A stretch of 39,204 nt of DNA from Anaerolineales bacterium (GCA_020634875.1 JACKAX010000033.1:1-39204), one strand, 5' to 3'. Shown: positions 1 through 8,637, counted from the stretch's first letter. The notes: generated from the letters alone by a model not told the origin. Program-made: numbers and translations.

Positions 1-240
1 AACGAAGTCAGGTTTTTAAGAGACGATAAACAGTTTTTAGTTCATGAATTTGTTGATAACAAATGGAAATTGTGGAGTAACGGAAAGTTCGTTTGCACAT
101 TTGATGGGATCATAGGCTCCCCAGATTGGAAAATCAGTTTAGATGGGAAAACGTTTATTATGGTCACATCAAAGAATGACATCCAGATTTGGAATACCTC
201 AGACTGCCAAATTAGAAAAATTGTGCCTTTTGGTAAATAG
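1..240 (+). CDS. C-terminal fragment of a WD40/beta-propeller-like protein (5' end outside window)
   Basis: The reading frame is open from base 1 to a TAG stop at 238-240 (79 residues) and has no start codon that must be used, so the gene begins left of the window. The translation shows short beta-strand blades: KWKLWSNGKFVCTF, then SPDWKISLDGKTFIMVTS, then a closing DIQIWNTSDCQIRK. The last resembles the D-x-x-I-x-I-W-x-T strand of WD40 repeats. A role as a propeller scaffold is inferred from these motifs only; the rest of the protein is not visible. The fragment is more AT-rich than the genes that follow. It ends 10 bases before the next start codon. Confidence 0.6.
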   Translation, partial: NEVRFLRDDKQFLVHEFVDNKWKLWSNGKFVCTFDGIIGSPDWKISLDGKTFIMVTSKNDIQIWNTSDCQIRKIVPFGK

Positions 241-250
241 ATTTACACAC

Positions 251-1096
251 ATGAATACCTTATCATCCCTCACCATCCGTCCCCTCCAAACCCTCGAAGA
301 CGCCGAGGCCTGCGAAGATTTGCAGGTCGCAATTTGGCCCTCGCACCCTGGCAGTGCGGGGTTTTCGATTCCTATCCACATGCTCATGGCGCAAATGGAA
401 CTGAGCGGCGCGGTGATCGGCGCGTGGGACGGGGACAAAATGGTAGGGTTTTTGTATGGTAGTAGAGAGTTGGACGATGAAGGTCGCCTGTATCACTATT
501 CGTGGTTAGCGGGAGTGCTTGGGCCCTATCGCCATCACAAAATCATGGAACAACTCAAATACGCCCACGCGGAAATCGCCCGCGCGCAGGGGGCGTACAA
601 AATCGCGTGGACATACGATCCCCTCCAGGGGGCGAATGCGACGCTGAATATCCGCAAACTGGGTGGGATCGCCCGCAGATATTACATCAACCGGTACGGA
701 TTCCGCGCAGGGGGCAGTCCGCAAAACATGGGGATGCCTGCGGACCGGTTTCTGTTGGAGTGGTTTGTGGATGGGAGTTTCGCACGCCCGGAGTTCCCCG
801 CGATCGCCCAAATTCCGCAGATCAATCCGGTAGAAGTCAACGCGGATGGGTTGCAGGTGATTCGAAATGTTGACCTCACGTTGAGCGCCCCATTTTTGCT
901 CGTCGAAATCCCGGGCAGTTTTGAGCGCCTTCGCGAGCATTCACGCGGCGGGGGGTTGGATATTGATTGGCGAATGAAAACGCGCGAGCTTTTTTTGCAT
1001 TATTTCGGGCAAGGTTACCGGGTTGTAGATTTTCTGTCAGAGAACGAAGGCGCGCAACGGCGTAACTTTTATGTTCTGGCGTCAAAACAGGTATAA
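251..1096 (+). CDS. GNAT-superfamily acetyltransferase-like protein (COG3375-like)
   Basis: A 281-residue protein when started at the ATG at 251. A longer frame from 143 exists but would overlap the end of the previous gene and adds residues unlike the family. The N-terminal half has GNAT-like features: an early IRPL strand, a long helix, then [14 protein letters not shown] and [23 protein letters not shown], where the acetyl-CoA loop would be. Further on, [20 protein letters not shown] and RRYYINRYG resemble the conserved DPLQ-x-x-NA-x-x-NI-x-KLG segment of the COG3375 group of uncharacterised acetyltransferase-like proteins. The substrate is unknown. The gene is followed by a palindromic repeat and then lipA. 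Confidence 0.75.
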   Translation: MNTLSSLTIRPLQTLEDAEACEDLQVAIWPSHPGSAGFSIPIHMLMAQMELSGAVIGAWDGDKMVGFLYGSRELDDEGRLYHYSWLAGVLGPYRHHKIMEQLKYAHAEIARAQGAYKIAWTYDPLQGANATLNIRKLGGIARRYYINRYGFRAGGSPQNMGMPADRFLLEWFVDGSFARPEFPAIAQIPQINPVEVNADGLQVIRNVDLTLSAPFLLVEIPGSFERLREHSRGGGLDIDWRMKTRELFLHYFGQGYRVVDFLSENEGAQRRNFYVLASKQV

Positions 1097-1110
1097 TCCC
1101 CAAACCTTTG

Positions 1111-1226
1111 AAACACAAAGTACACAAAGAAAGAGGCACGAAGAACACAACGTCTTATTAATGATTTTTCTGAACTTTGTGTCCTTTGTGAAAATCCTTC
1201 ATGCCCTTCGTGCTTCGTGCTTAAAA
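1111..1226 (+). repeat. REP/MITE-like imperfect inverted repeat in the lipA 5' region
   Basis: Arms 1114-1129 and 1175-1190 are reverse complements at 15 of 16 positions (the CACAAAG/CTTTGTG type). A second set of GCACGAAG/CTTCGTGC words lies at 1136-1143 and again at 1207-1220. Repeated CACAAAG and CACGAAG words around an AT-rich centre resemble dispersed intergenic palindromes of environmental bacteria. The element fills most of the gap between the GNAT-like gene and lipA, so a lipA transcript starting upstream would contain the fold. Confidence 0.6.
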
Positions 1227-1262
1227 AAGTCACCAAATCAAATAACCTCCAAGAGATTTCTT

Positions 1263-2219
1263 ATGTCCCATACCCCAACCCGTGACCGCATCAAACTCGA
1301 CGACGTGAACGTGGCCCCGCGCCCGCTCCGCCGCCCGGAATGGATTCGTGTCCGCGCCCCCTCCGGCGAAACCTACGAACACCTCCAGGATTTGATGCGC
1401 TCCAAATCCTTACACACTGTTTGCGAAGAAGCGATGTGCCCCAACCTCGGTGATTGCTGGGGGCGCGGCACCGCCACCTTCTTGATGATGGGGGATATTT
1501 GCACCCGCACTTGCGGCTTCTGCGACATCAAACGCGGGATGCCCAACGCCCTCGACTGGCTGGAACCCGAACGGATCGCGCAGGCGGTCAAATCCATGAA
1601 CCTGCGTCACACCGTCATCACCAGCGTCAACCGCGACGACCGGAAAGATGGCGGTGCGCCGATTTTCGCGATGGTCATCCGCCGCATTCGCCAGTTGCAA
1701 CCCGGCTGCTCCATCGAAGTGCTGATCCCCGACTTCAAAGGCAGTTTGGAAGCATTGCAAATTGTGATGGACGCCCGCCCGGAAATTCTCAACCACAACG
1801 TGGAAACCGTACCCCGGCTGTTCAAAAAAATCCAGCCCCAAGACAGCTACACCTGGACCGAAGCCATCCTCCGCAACGCCAAAAAGATGGACCCCGAAGT
1901 GCTGACCAAATCCGGCATTATGCTCGGTCTCGGCGAAACGATGGACGAAGTGAAAGAAGTCATGCGCGACCTGCGCTCGTGGGGTGTGGATATCCTCACC
2001 ATCGGACAATATCTGCAACCCAGCCGCAAACATTTGCCTATCGAACGGTATTACACGCTCGAAGAATTCGCCGAACTCAAGGACTTTGGCATGTCCATCG
2101 GTTTCCAGTGGGTGGAAAGCGGCCCGCTCGTCCGGTCGTCGTACCATGCCGACGAACAGGTCCGCGCACTGAGCGTGGTGCACCGGAAGTTGTACGGGGA
2201 AGAGGTGGCGAGTTCATAG
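1263..2219 (+). CDS. lipA: Lipoyl synthase
   Basis: Radical-SAM enzyme that inserts two sulfur atoms into protein-bound octanoyl groups to make lipoyl cofactors for 2-oxoacid dehydrogenases and the glycine cleavage system. The ATG at 1263 gives 318 residues, the normal family size; an in-frame extension to 1071 runs through the palindromic repeat and is rejected. Both [4Fe-4S] sites are visible. The auxiliary cluster ligands are C54, C59 and C65 (C-x4-C-x5-C). The radical-SAM ligands are C80, C84 and C87 in CTRTCGFC. The C-terminal RSSY motif, whose first Ser ligates the auxiliary cluster in this family, is also present. No lipB is adjacent. A repeat and a terminator follow. Confidence 0.97.
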   Translation: MSHTPTRDRIKLDDVNVAPRPLRRPEWIRVRAPSGETYEHLQDLMRSKSLHTVCEEAMCPNLGDCWGRGTATFLMMGDICTRTCGFCDIKRGMPNALDWLEPERIAQAVKSMNLRHTVITSVNRDDRKDGGAPIFAMVIRRIRQLQPGCSIEVLIPDFKGSLEALQIVMDARPEILNHNVETVPRLFKKIQPQDSYTWTEAILRNAKKMDPEVLTKSGIMLGLGETMDEVKEVMRDLRSWGVDILTIGQYLQPSRKHLPIERYYTLEEFAELKDFGMSIGFQWVESGPLVRSSYHADEQVRALSVVHRKLYGEEVASS

Positions 2220-2240
2220 TTAACTCAAGTTGCTACCATC

Positions 2241-2348
2241 CCTGAAAAACCGAGTTTTTTCCCTGAAAGCGGGCGTTTCTTTCTAAAAAATGGTCCTAAA
2301 AAGTAGGTTTGCCTTGCTCATAAGGCAAAAACTCGGTTTTTGGTCAGG
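2241..2348 (+). repeat. Long palindromic element downstream of lipA
   Basis: A 15-base arm AAAAACCGAGTTTTT at 2245-2259 is matched exactly by its reverse complement at 2327-2341. The flanks CCTGA (2241-2245) and TCAGG (2344-2348) continue the symmetry. Inside lies a second small stem, GCCTT/AAGGC, at 2311-2326. The element could be a MITE-like repeat or part of the transcript end; it precedes the clearer terminator at 2356. Confidence 0.65.
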
Positions 2349-2355
2349 AAATTTA

Positions 2356-2384
2356 ACGGGCTACGGATAAAGTAGCCCGTTTTT
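2356..2384 (+). terminator. Rho-independent terminator of lipA
   Basis: Perfect 9-bp stem ACGGGCTAC (2356-2364) / GTAGCCCGT (2372-2380) with a 7-base loop, followed directly by a T run to 2384. It lies 137 bases after the lipA stop. Confidence 0.85.
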
Positions 2385-2479
2385 GATCGTTTATACCTTT
2401 AGCCCTCAGTTCCCTTAACCATTTAGTTACGAAACTGCCACACCCCTCCTATTTGTCATCCGCCAAAATACGGTAACAT

Positions 2480-2506
2480 ACCAACCAACCAACCAACAAA
2501 CCAACC
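2480..2506 (+). repeat. Short CCAA tandem tract
   Basis: Low-complexity tract of repeated CCAAC(A) words in the spacer between the lipA terminator and the phosphodiesterase gene. Apart from the palindrome, the terminator and this tract, I see nothing recognisable in 2220-2544, including no convincing promoter. Confidence 0.6.
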
Positions 2507-2544
2507 GATCAATCACCCAATCACTAAATCCCCCCAATTCCCCC

Positions 2545-4032
2545 ATGTACACTCCTCAACGTGTCATCATGCTCAATATAGACGGCCTACGCCCGGACGT
2601 GTTTAACCAGGCCCTCCGGGACGGCAAAATTCCAAACCTGGCCGGCCTTGTGGGCGGGCAAAACATCACCCAGGGCCTCCAATTCGACATGGTATCCACC
2701 GCCCCTTCGATTACGTTTTGCTGCCAGGCCTCGATTGTCACCGGCTCTCATCCCCGCGAACACGGGATTTCCGGGAACCAGTTTTTCGACCGGTTCGGGA
2801 AAATCTCCGGCTCCCCGCGCCACTACGTGTACGACATCGGCGGGCACCGGATGGCGTTCGGCGACACCCTCCAAGTCTTCCTCAACGACCTCGCCAGCAA
2901 ATCCATCAGCCCTGACGTTGCCACCCTTTACGAAATCGCGGCCCAACGCGGCGTGAAATCCACCACGGTCTTCCACATGTACGGGCGCGGCGCAACCCAC
3001 TGGATCAAACCCGGCATCGAAGATTGGCGCAACTTCTTCACCCTCAACGAAGCCCTCGGCATCTCATCCGAAAAATATGACGAAGTGATGACCGAAAACG
3101 CCCTCCAACACTTGCGCGCGGGCCACCGCCCCGGCATTCTTCACCTCTACTATTGGGGCCTCGACCACACCGCCCACGTCAAAGGCCCCTCCAGCGAATA
3201 CGGCTACCTGACCGAAATCCTCGACCCGATGCTGGGCCGTTTCCTCGCCGAATACCGGGAAATGGGCCTGATGGAAGACACGATGTTTGTCATCTTCTCC
3301 GACCACGGGCAAATCGAAGTCTACGCCGACGACACCCACTGCCTCCAACTGCGCTTCCCCCCGCTCGATTTAGGCATCGGCTACATCTTCCGCGCCCTCA
3401 AACGCGATGTGCTCGACCTGCCCGGCGAAACGAAAGTAGATTGCGTCCTGAGCATGAATGGGGGGCTGGGCCACATTTACGTGCGCCCGCGCCTCCGCGG
3501 GTGGGATCACGCCCCCAAACTTCAACGGGATTTGCTCCCCATCGCCGGAGCCTTTTGGGAAGCCACCACCACCGGACGATATTACGATGGCCTGTACAAT
3601 GCCCTCGACCTGATCCTTGTCCGTGACACCGAACGCGATGGCTGGAACGGCCCGTACCAGGCTTACACGCCCAACGGCCTCATGCCCCTGGAAGAATACC
3701 TGCCCACGCGCAGTGACCTCAACACCCTTGACCCCATTCACCGGCTCAACGCCCTTTCCTCCCAGAACAGCGGTGACATCCTCATTTTCTCTAACTATGC
3801 CGAAGGCTATTACTTCTCTTATCCGTATAAAGGCGTCCACGGCGGCCTGCACCCTGACGATTCCCGTGCCTTGCTCGTGTACGGCCTCCCCTCCGGCACC
3901 CCCGAACAAGTCGCCACCTTCACCCAAAAACTTTCCTCCTCCATCGAAACCCGTTGCCAGGCCGAGTCCGGACGAAAAGTGACCTTAGCCGATATTTCTC
4001 ATGGGATTTGTGCTGCGATGAACTGGCTCTAA
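2545..4032 (+). CDS. Alkaline-phosphatase-superfamily phosphodiesterase / nucleotide pyrophosphatase-like protein
   Basis: A 495-residue member of the type I phosphodiesterase/NPP fold, metal-dependent enzymes that hydrolyse phosphate mono- or diesters. The metal- and nucleophile-site motifs appear in the expected order: LNIDGLRPD with metal ligand D13; SITFCCQASIVTG, where T57 aligns with the nucleophile Thr; YYWGLDHTAH near residue 210; FSDHGQ near residue 253; and HGGLHPDD near the C-terminus. No signal peptide is seen, so it is probably cytoplasmic, unlike many relatives. The substrate cannot be read from the sequence. The start is the first ATG; no strong Shine-Dalgarno precedes it. A hairpin terminator follows the stop. 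Confidence 0.88.
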   Translation: MYTPQRVIMLNIDGLRPDVFNQALRDGKIPNLAGLVGGQNITQGLQFDMVSTAPSITFCCQASIVTGSHPREHGISGNQFFDRFGKISGSPRHYVYDIGGHRMAFGDTLQVFLNDLASKSISPDVATLYEIAAQRGVKSTTVFHMYGRGATHWIKPGIEDWRNFFTLNEALGISSEKYDEVMTENALQHLRAGHRPGILHLYYWGLDHTAHVKGPSSEYGYLTEILDPMLGRFLAEYREMGLMEDTMFVIFSDHGQIEVYADDTHCLQLRFPPLDLGIGYIFRALKRDVLDLPGETKVDCVLSMNGGLGHIYVRPRLRGWDHAPKLQRDLLPIAGAFWEATTTGRYYDGLYNALDLILVRDTERDGWNGPYQAYTPNGLMPLEEYLPTRSDLNTLDPIHRLNALSSQNSGDILIFSNYAEGYYFSYPYKGVHGGLHPDDSRALLVYGLPSGTPEQVATFTQKLSSSIETRCQAESGRKVTLADISHGICAAMNWL

Positions 4033-4046
4033 CGCCCCTCTCTCCT

Positions 4047-4886
4047 GTGAAACGCCTCCCCCTTTTTTTACCCTATCCAGGGACGGCGTTGCTCCTTAAG
4101 CAGCGCCGTCCCTTTACCCCGCTTCTTTACTTTTTACTCATTACTTTTTACTCGATACTTTTCGTCGCCTGCCAACCCGTCGAAACCGTCCTCCCCACCC
4201 CCACTTCCACGGTCACCGCGACCCCGACGTTAACACCCACGCCCACCATCATCTGGTTCCCCCCGACGAACACCCCCACCCCGTACCCTACCGTCGAAAT
4301 CCCTCCCACCCCCGATCAACGTACCGGCATCGGCGATGTGATCTACGCCGATGATTTCAGCACGGGCGAGGGATGGCCTTTGCTCACTTCCACGCGGGGC
4401 AACGTGGCCCTCGGCATGAACACCTTGACCCTGACCGTTTTGAACCCTAAAACTTCGATCTCCTCCATCCGGCAGGGAGTCATCGTCTCGAATTTTTATC
4501 TGGAAATCACGGCCAAGACGAGTTTGTGCAAGGGCGAAGATCAGTATGGCTTGCTCTTACGGGCGGCGTCGCAGGCGGATTTTTACCGGTTTGCCCTGTC
4601 GTGCGATGGGCAGACGCGGCTTGATCGGCTCGTCGGTGGGGTTGCGTCCTCTCCGCAGGCATGGATGTTCACCAGCGCGGTTCCGGTGGGCCCATCGGGT
4701 ACGGTGCGGCTGGCGGTTTGGGCGCAAGGGCGGGAAATGCGCTTTTTCATTAATGATCAATTTCAATTTTCGGTGAGCGATCCGATGCTTCCTTCCGGGG
4801 GTATTGGGGTGTTTGCCCGTTCGGCGGGGGAAACGGCGGTGACGGTAAATTTTTCGGATTTGGTGATCTATAGTTTAAGCCAGTAA
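4047..4886 (+). CDS. Lipoprotein with Thr/Pro-rich linker and concanavalin-like (LamG/DUF1080-type) domain
   Basis: Likely surface-anchored protein. The mature part begins at a Cys in LFVACQP after a hydrophobic stretch; the lipobox is atypical, with Phe at -3. A low-complexity linker of about 45 residues rich in PTPT follows, then a C-terminal beta-sandwich-like domain containing DDFSTGEGWP, GLLLRAASQADFYRFALSC, a G-x-x-MRFFINDQ strand and GGIGVFARS. That pattern is usual for concanavalin-like or DUF1080-type binding domains, so a ligand (perhaps a glycan) may be bound; this is inference. The start is uncertain: GTG at 4047 gives 279 residues but places a terminator-like hairpin inside the gene, while TTG at 4089 gives a more typical signal peptide. 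The hydrophobic core is encoded by a pyrimidine-rich repeat. Confidence 0.75.
   Translation: MKRLPLFLPYPGTALLLKQRRPFTPLLYFLLITFYSILFVACQPVETVLPTPTSTVTATPTLTPTPTIIWFPPTNTPTPYPTVEIPPTPDQRTGIGDVIYADDFSTGEGWPLLTSTRGNVALGMNTLTLTVLNPKTSISSIRQGVIVSNFYLEITAKTSLCKGEDQYGLLLRAASQADFYRFALSCDGQTRLDRLVGGVASSPQAWMFTSAVPVGPSGTVRLAVWAQGREMRFFINDQFQFSVSDPMLPSGGIGVFARSAGETAVTVNFSDLVIYSLSQ
4079..4115 (+). terminator. Hairpin terminator after the phosphodiesterase gene
   Basis: GGGACGGCGTTGCT (4080-4093) pairs with AGCAGCGCCGTCCC (4099-4112), 14 bp with one G-U pair. The stem is extended by A4079-T4113, the loop is 5 bases, and a short T run follows. It lies 47 bases after the stop at 4032 but falls inside the longest frame of the next gene. 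Confidence 0.7.
4126..4162 (+). repeat. Pyrimidine-rich ACT-TTTTACTCATT repeat inside a signal-peptide coding region
   Basis: The words CTTTACTTTTTACTCATTAC and TTTTTACTCGATAC repeat here. In frame they encode the hydrophobic LLYFLLITFYSILF core of the lipoprotein signal. A related tract lies inside the gene at 16579-18459, and related words occur just upstream of recN and of the gene at 35942. Confidence 0.55.
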
Positions 4887-4934
4887 CCTTTTAAGAGGGC
4901 CACAAATCCAGTTCGGTGGGAGAGGGGTAAAATT

Positions 4935-4965
4935 GTGTGGTTGTGGTGCAACCGCACTGCATTTT
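4935..4965 (+). terminator. Possible weak terminator hairpin after the lipoprotein gene
   Basis: GTGTGGTTG (4935-4943) pairs with CAACCGCAC (4949-4957), 9 bp with one G-U pair and a 5-base loop, followed by TGCATTTT. A later short CCTAA/TTAGG dyad with a T run (5011-5029) lies just before the ABC operon. Confidence 0.4.
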
Positions 4966-5051
4966 CTACCGTAAAAAGGATGGACAATTTTTTGTTGGTT
5001 CGTGTAGGAACCTAATATTTTTTTTTAGGGGCTTTCTTCAAAGGACAAACT

Positions 5052-5984
5052 ATGCACACTGTTGAAATCTCTAACTTATCCAAACGCTTTGGCGAAACGC
5101 AAGCGGTGTCGGATGTGTCGTTTGCTGTCGAACCCGGCGAAATTTTCGGATTGCTCGGCCCGAACGGGGCCGGGAAAACGACCACCATCCGCATGATGCT
5201 GGACATTTTCAAACCCGATGCGGGCATAATCCGCGTCTTCGGCGGGGAACTGGACCTCGCGAAAAAGCGGCGCATCGGCTACTTGCCCGAAGAACGTGGG
5301 CTGTACAAAGACCAAAAGCTCGAAAACACGCTGGTCTATCTGGCGACGCTGAAAGGGCTGGACGAAAAGACGGTCCGTGCCCGCCTGAACGGGTGGTTGG
5401 AACGGCTCGATCTGGCTGATCACCGGCAGAAAAAGATTCAAGAACTAAGCCGGGGCATGTCGCAAAAAGCCCAGATTATTGCCACCCTCATCCACGAACC
5501 CGACTTAATCGTGATTGACGAGCCTTTTTCCGGCCTCGATCCGGTCAACGCCCGATTGGTCAAACAGATTTTTGACGAACAGCGCGAATCGGGCAAATCC
5601 ATCATCATGTCTACCCACCAGATGTATCAGGTGGAAGCGTTATGCAACCGGATTGTGCTGATCAACAAAGGCCAGACGGTTTTGTATGGCGCGGTCAACG
5701 AAATTAAACGGAATTTCGCAGGGAACGCGGTTGTGATCGAGGGAAACGGAGATTTTGAACAGATTCCTGGGGTGGCGGAAACGCGCCGGGAGAATGGGAC
5801 GTGGCATCTAGGGTTGGAAGTGGGGATGGACCCGCAGGAGGTGTTCCGTTTTCTGGCGAACCGCGAGGGGGTGCGGATCGAACGGTTTGAACTGGCTGAG
5901 CCTTCGCTGGATGACATTTTCGTCAACGTGGTTGGGGGGCCGGTGTCGAATGGTGGCGGAGGAAGGGAGTTGACCGATGGATAA
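5052..5984 (+). CDS. ABC exporter ATP-binding protein (NatA/DrrA-like)
   Basis: A 310-residue cytoplasmic ATPase that powers the two permeases encoded next. Visible motifs: Walker A GPNGAGKTT (residues 36-44); the signature LSRGMSQKAQ, a Met-for-Gln variant common in ABC-2 exporters; Walker B LIVIDEPFSGLDP; and the H-loop MSTHQ. A C-terminal extension of about 90 residues matches the DUF4162-type tail of this subfamily. AAAGGA lies about 7 bases before the ATG. The stop overlaps the next gene's start by 8 bases, implying translational coupling. The exported substrate is unknown. Confidence 0.93.
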   Translation: MHTVEISNLSKRFGETQAVSDVSFAVEPGEIFGLLGPNGAGKTTTIRMMLDIFKPDAGIIRVFGGELDLAKKRRIGYLPEERGLYKDQKLENTLVYLATLKGLDEKTVRARLNGWLERLDLADHRQKKIQELSRGMSQKAQIIATLIHEPDLIVIDEPFSGLDPVNARLVKQIFDEQRESGKSIIMSTHQMYQVEALCNRIVLINKGQTVLYGAVNEIKRNFAGNAVVIEGNGDFEQIPGVAETRRENGTWHLGLEVGMDPQEVFRFLANREGVRIERFELAEPSLDDIFVNVVGGPVSNGGGGRELTDG

Positions 5985-7179
5985 TTTCTGGTTGGTTGCC
6001 AAACACGAATACCGGCGGATGGTGTTTCGCCGCGCGTTTATTGTCGCGACGTTTGCTGTGCCGCTCTTGATGGCCGTTGTGATTGGGATTTCGATCGCGG
6101 TGGCGGTTTCCGGGGAAAATAAGTTGCCCGTAGGGTACGTGGACAAGCCTAATTTGTTTGACCCCGCCCTGCAAACGGCGCTTCCCGAGGCGGATAAAAA
6201 TGTGGAATTCCGAGAATTCCCGGATGAGATTTCTGCACGGTCGGCCCTCAATGCAGGCGAAATTCAAGCCTATTTTGTCTTTCCGGCGGACTATCCGCAG
6301 TCGCTCGCGACGGATATTTATTATCTGAGTAAGCCCTTGGACAACGATGTTTGGGGGCAGTTTGACGATTTTGTGCGGCTCAATCTGGTGCAAACCTTGC
6401 CCGCGGAGGTCCAGACGCGCGTGGTAGATGGCCCGGCGATCTCAGTGCATGACATCACTAGCAATCGCACGTTTAGCGAGCAAAATATCGTGGACATTAT
6501 TTTGCCGTTTGTGGGAACGTTTTTCTTTATGTTTGCCACGATGGCGGCGGCGGGGTATATGTTGCAGGTGGTGGCCGATGAGAAAGAAAACCGGATGATG
6601 GAAGTGATGCTGACTTCCGTCACGCCAACGCAGATGATCGGCGGGAAGTCGCTGGGATTGCTGGCGGCTTCGCTCACACAGTTGGGCATTTATGTGATTG
6701 CGATTGTGGTCGGCTTGGTTGTTGCCGCGCCTTATGTGACACAATTGCAAAATGTGACGATTCCGTGGGGATATTTGGGGGTGATGGCGTTGTTCTTCTT
6801 CCCCTCGTACGCGCTGATTGCGGCGTTGATGGTGGCGATTGGCAGCTCGGTTTCGGAACTCCAACAGGGCCAGCAAGTGGCCGGGATTTTGAATCTGATG
6901 TTCGTGCTGCCGATTATGCTCGTTTCAGTGTTGTTCACGAACCCCAATCACCCGATCATGATGGTTTTTACCTTTTTCCCGACGACCTCGTTTTTGACCA
7001 TTTCCCTGCGCTGGGGGTTGGGGACGGTGCCATTCTGGCAGATGGCTGTGAGTTGGATGATTTTGGTAGGGACCGCTGCCCTGGCAATTTGGGCGGCTGC
7101 GCGGATTTTCCGGGCCGGGATGTTGCACTACGGGCAACCGCTCTCGATGAAGTCTGTGTGGGGGGCGCTGCACGGATAG
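5977..7179 (+). CDS. ABC-2 type permease (NatB-like), first of two
   Basis: A 400-residue inner-membrane permease. Its architecture is one N-terminal transmembrane helix (about residues 22-45), an extracytoplasmic domain of about 130 residues, then five or six helices. The conserved DEKENRMMEVMLTSVTP segment, typical of the ABC-2/NatB cytoplasmic coupling helix, lies near residues 205-220. It overlaps the ATPase gene by 8 bases and is followed after 19 bases by a second, divergent permease. The two probably form a heterodimeric channel with the ATPase. Confidence 0.9.
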   Translation: MDNFWLVAKHEYRRMVFRRAFIVATFAVPLLMAVVIGISIAVAVSGENKLPVGYVDKPNLFDPALQTALPEADKNVEFREFPDEISARSALNAGEIQAYFVFPADYPQSLATDIYYLSKPLDNDVWGQFDDFVRLNLVQTLPAEVQTRVVDGPAISVHDITSNRTFSEQNIVDIILPFVGTFFFMFATMAAAGYMLQVVADEKENRMMEVMLTSVTPTQMIGGKSLGLLAASLTQLGIYVIAIVVGLVVAAPYVTQLQNVTIPWGYLGVMALFFFPSYALIAALMVAIGSSVSELQQGQQVAGILNLMFVLPIMLVSVLFTNPNHPIMMVFTFFPTTSFLTISLRWGLGTVPFWQMAVSWMILVGTAALAIWAAARIFRAGMLHYGQPLSMKSVWGALHG

Positions 7180-7198
7180 GCGGCGCAAGGAGACAAAG

Positions 7199-8482
7199 AT
7201 GCACACCATTTGGCTTGTCATGAAACAAGAAATTAAGAACACGCTTCAGCAAAAGTCGTTTTGGATTATGACCTTTCTGATGCCGTTGATTTTGTTAGGG
7301 GCGAACTCGTATGCGCTGATTCAAGACTATAACGTTGGCTCATCCTCCGACGCGGGGAACAGCGCTACGTCCGGGGAAACGGCGTCCGCGGAACCTACCC
7401 CTGCTGTTTCCAGGATTGGGCTAGTGGATGAAGGGGGGCTGATCACCCAATTTCCTCCGAATTTTCCTTCCGATTTTTTCACCCGTTTTGACGACGCAAC
7501 CACAGCCCGCGCGGCGCTGGACGCAAATGAAATCGATCAATACGTAGTCATCCCCACAGATTATCTGCAAACGGGGCAGGTGACGGTTTACGACAAGGAT
7601 TACCAGTTGATGGGTGGCTCTCAGCAAATGGGCGCGGCCTTCGATGGCGCGGATGAAGCCATTTTGGGTGGGTTGATTAATTACAACCTGACCGGTGACC
7701 TGCCCCTGACGTATGCCATGCAAAACCCGACCCCAGGGACTCTTGCCACCCAACATCGTCTCGCCCCCGTCGTGGAAGCCTCCCAGACGCAAGACCTCGC
7801 GATTTTAGTGGCGAACCTGATGCCGTACATTTTCTATTTTCTGCTCATTATCAGCAGCAGTTATCTGATGCGGAGCGTGGTGGCGGAGAAGGAAAACCGA
7901 ACGGCAGAGGTGTTATTACTCAGTGTGCGCCCGCAAGAATTGATGATTGGAAAGGTGTTGGGGTTGGGCGTGGTAACTTTCATCCAGTTGATTGTCTGGT
8001 TGGGCGGGGGGTATCTGATTCTCAACCGGGGGGCGGCGTATTTGAATGTATCTACGTACACTTTTCCGCCTGGATTTTTCCTTTGGGCGTTGATCTTCCT
8101 CGTTTTGGGGTACATGCTGTATGGTTCCATCATGGCGGCGGCGGGGGCTATCGCACAAAACGCGCGAGAAAGCGGCCAGGTGATCTGGGTTTTGATTATC
8201 CCGTTGATGCCGACGTTGATGTTTGGTAGTGAGATGTTGGCCAACCCGCACGGCACCCTTGCGATGGTGTTGAGCCTGTTCCCCTTCAGCGCACCAAGTG
8301 CGATGGTGACGCGGATCGCGGTAGCGACGGTTCCACTTTGGCAGATTCTTGTCAGTGTCGGTGGATTAGCGCTTACGGCGTATGTCTTCATTCTCGTGTC
8401 AGCGCGCTTTTTCCGATCAGGAAATTTGCTTTCGCAGGAGACGTTTAACTGGAAGCGGTTTGCCACGGCTTGGCGGGAATAA
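7199..8482 (+). CDS. ABC-2 type permease, second of two
   Basis: A 427-residue membrane protein with the same plan as its upstream neighbour: one N-terminal helix, a large outside domain (about residues 45-200, including a low-complexity Ser/Gly/Ala/Thr stretch), then a helical bundle. The shared marker AEKENRTAEVLLLSVRP lies near residues 225-241. Sequence divergence from the first permease suggests an old duplication and a heterodimeric transporter. A purine-rich GGCGCAAGGAGA lies 8 bases before the ATG. Transcription probably ends before ssb, although I found only a small dyad (8504-8516, TGAGAG-A-CTCTCA) rather than a clear terminator. Confidence 0.9.
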   Translation: MHTIWLVMKQEIKNTLQQKSFWIMTFLMPLILLGANSYALIQDYNVGSSSDAGNSATSGETASAEPTPAVSRIGLVDEGGLITQFPPNFPSDFFTRFDDATTARAALDANEIDQYVVIPTDYLQTGQVTVYDKDYQLMGGSQQMGAAFDGADEAILGGLINYNLTGDLPLTYAMQNPTPGTLATQHRLAPVVEASQTQDLAILVANLMPYIFYFLLIISSSYLMRSVVAEKENRTAEVLLLSVRPQELMIGKVLGLGVVTFIQLIVWLGGGYLILNRGAAYLNVSTYTFPPGFFLWALIFLVLGYMLYGSIMAAAGAIAQNARESGQVIWVLIIPLMPTLMFGSEMLANPHGTLAMVLSLFPFSAPSAMVTRIAVATVPLWQILVSVGGLALTAYVFILVSARFFRSGNLLSQETFNWKRFATAWRE

Positions 8483-8637
8483 ATTAAAAATTACAAACTC
8501 CTGAGAGACTCTCAACCCTGGTTGTGTAGCATCATTTGTAGTACAATTGTTCTGACCGTTGAGTGCACTTTTAGACTTGCACGGGTGGCTGACACTCGGA
8601 ACGGAAACCTTAATCGCTCAATGAAAGGAGAAATGTT

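Noticed and set aside
1410..2183. 257-codon - strand frame inside lipA
   Set aside because: Mirror frame of lipA; His/Gly-rich composition typical of antisense translation.
7260..7340. Possibility that the two ABC permeases are recent duplicates
   Set aside because: They share architecture and the EKEN motif but differ widely elsewhere, so an old duplication or heterodimer is more likely.
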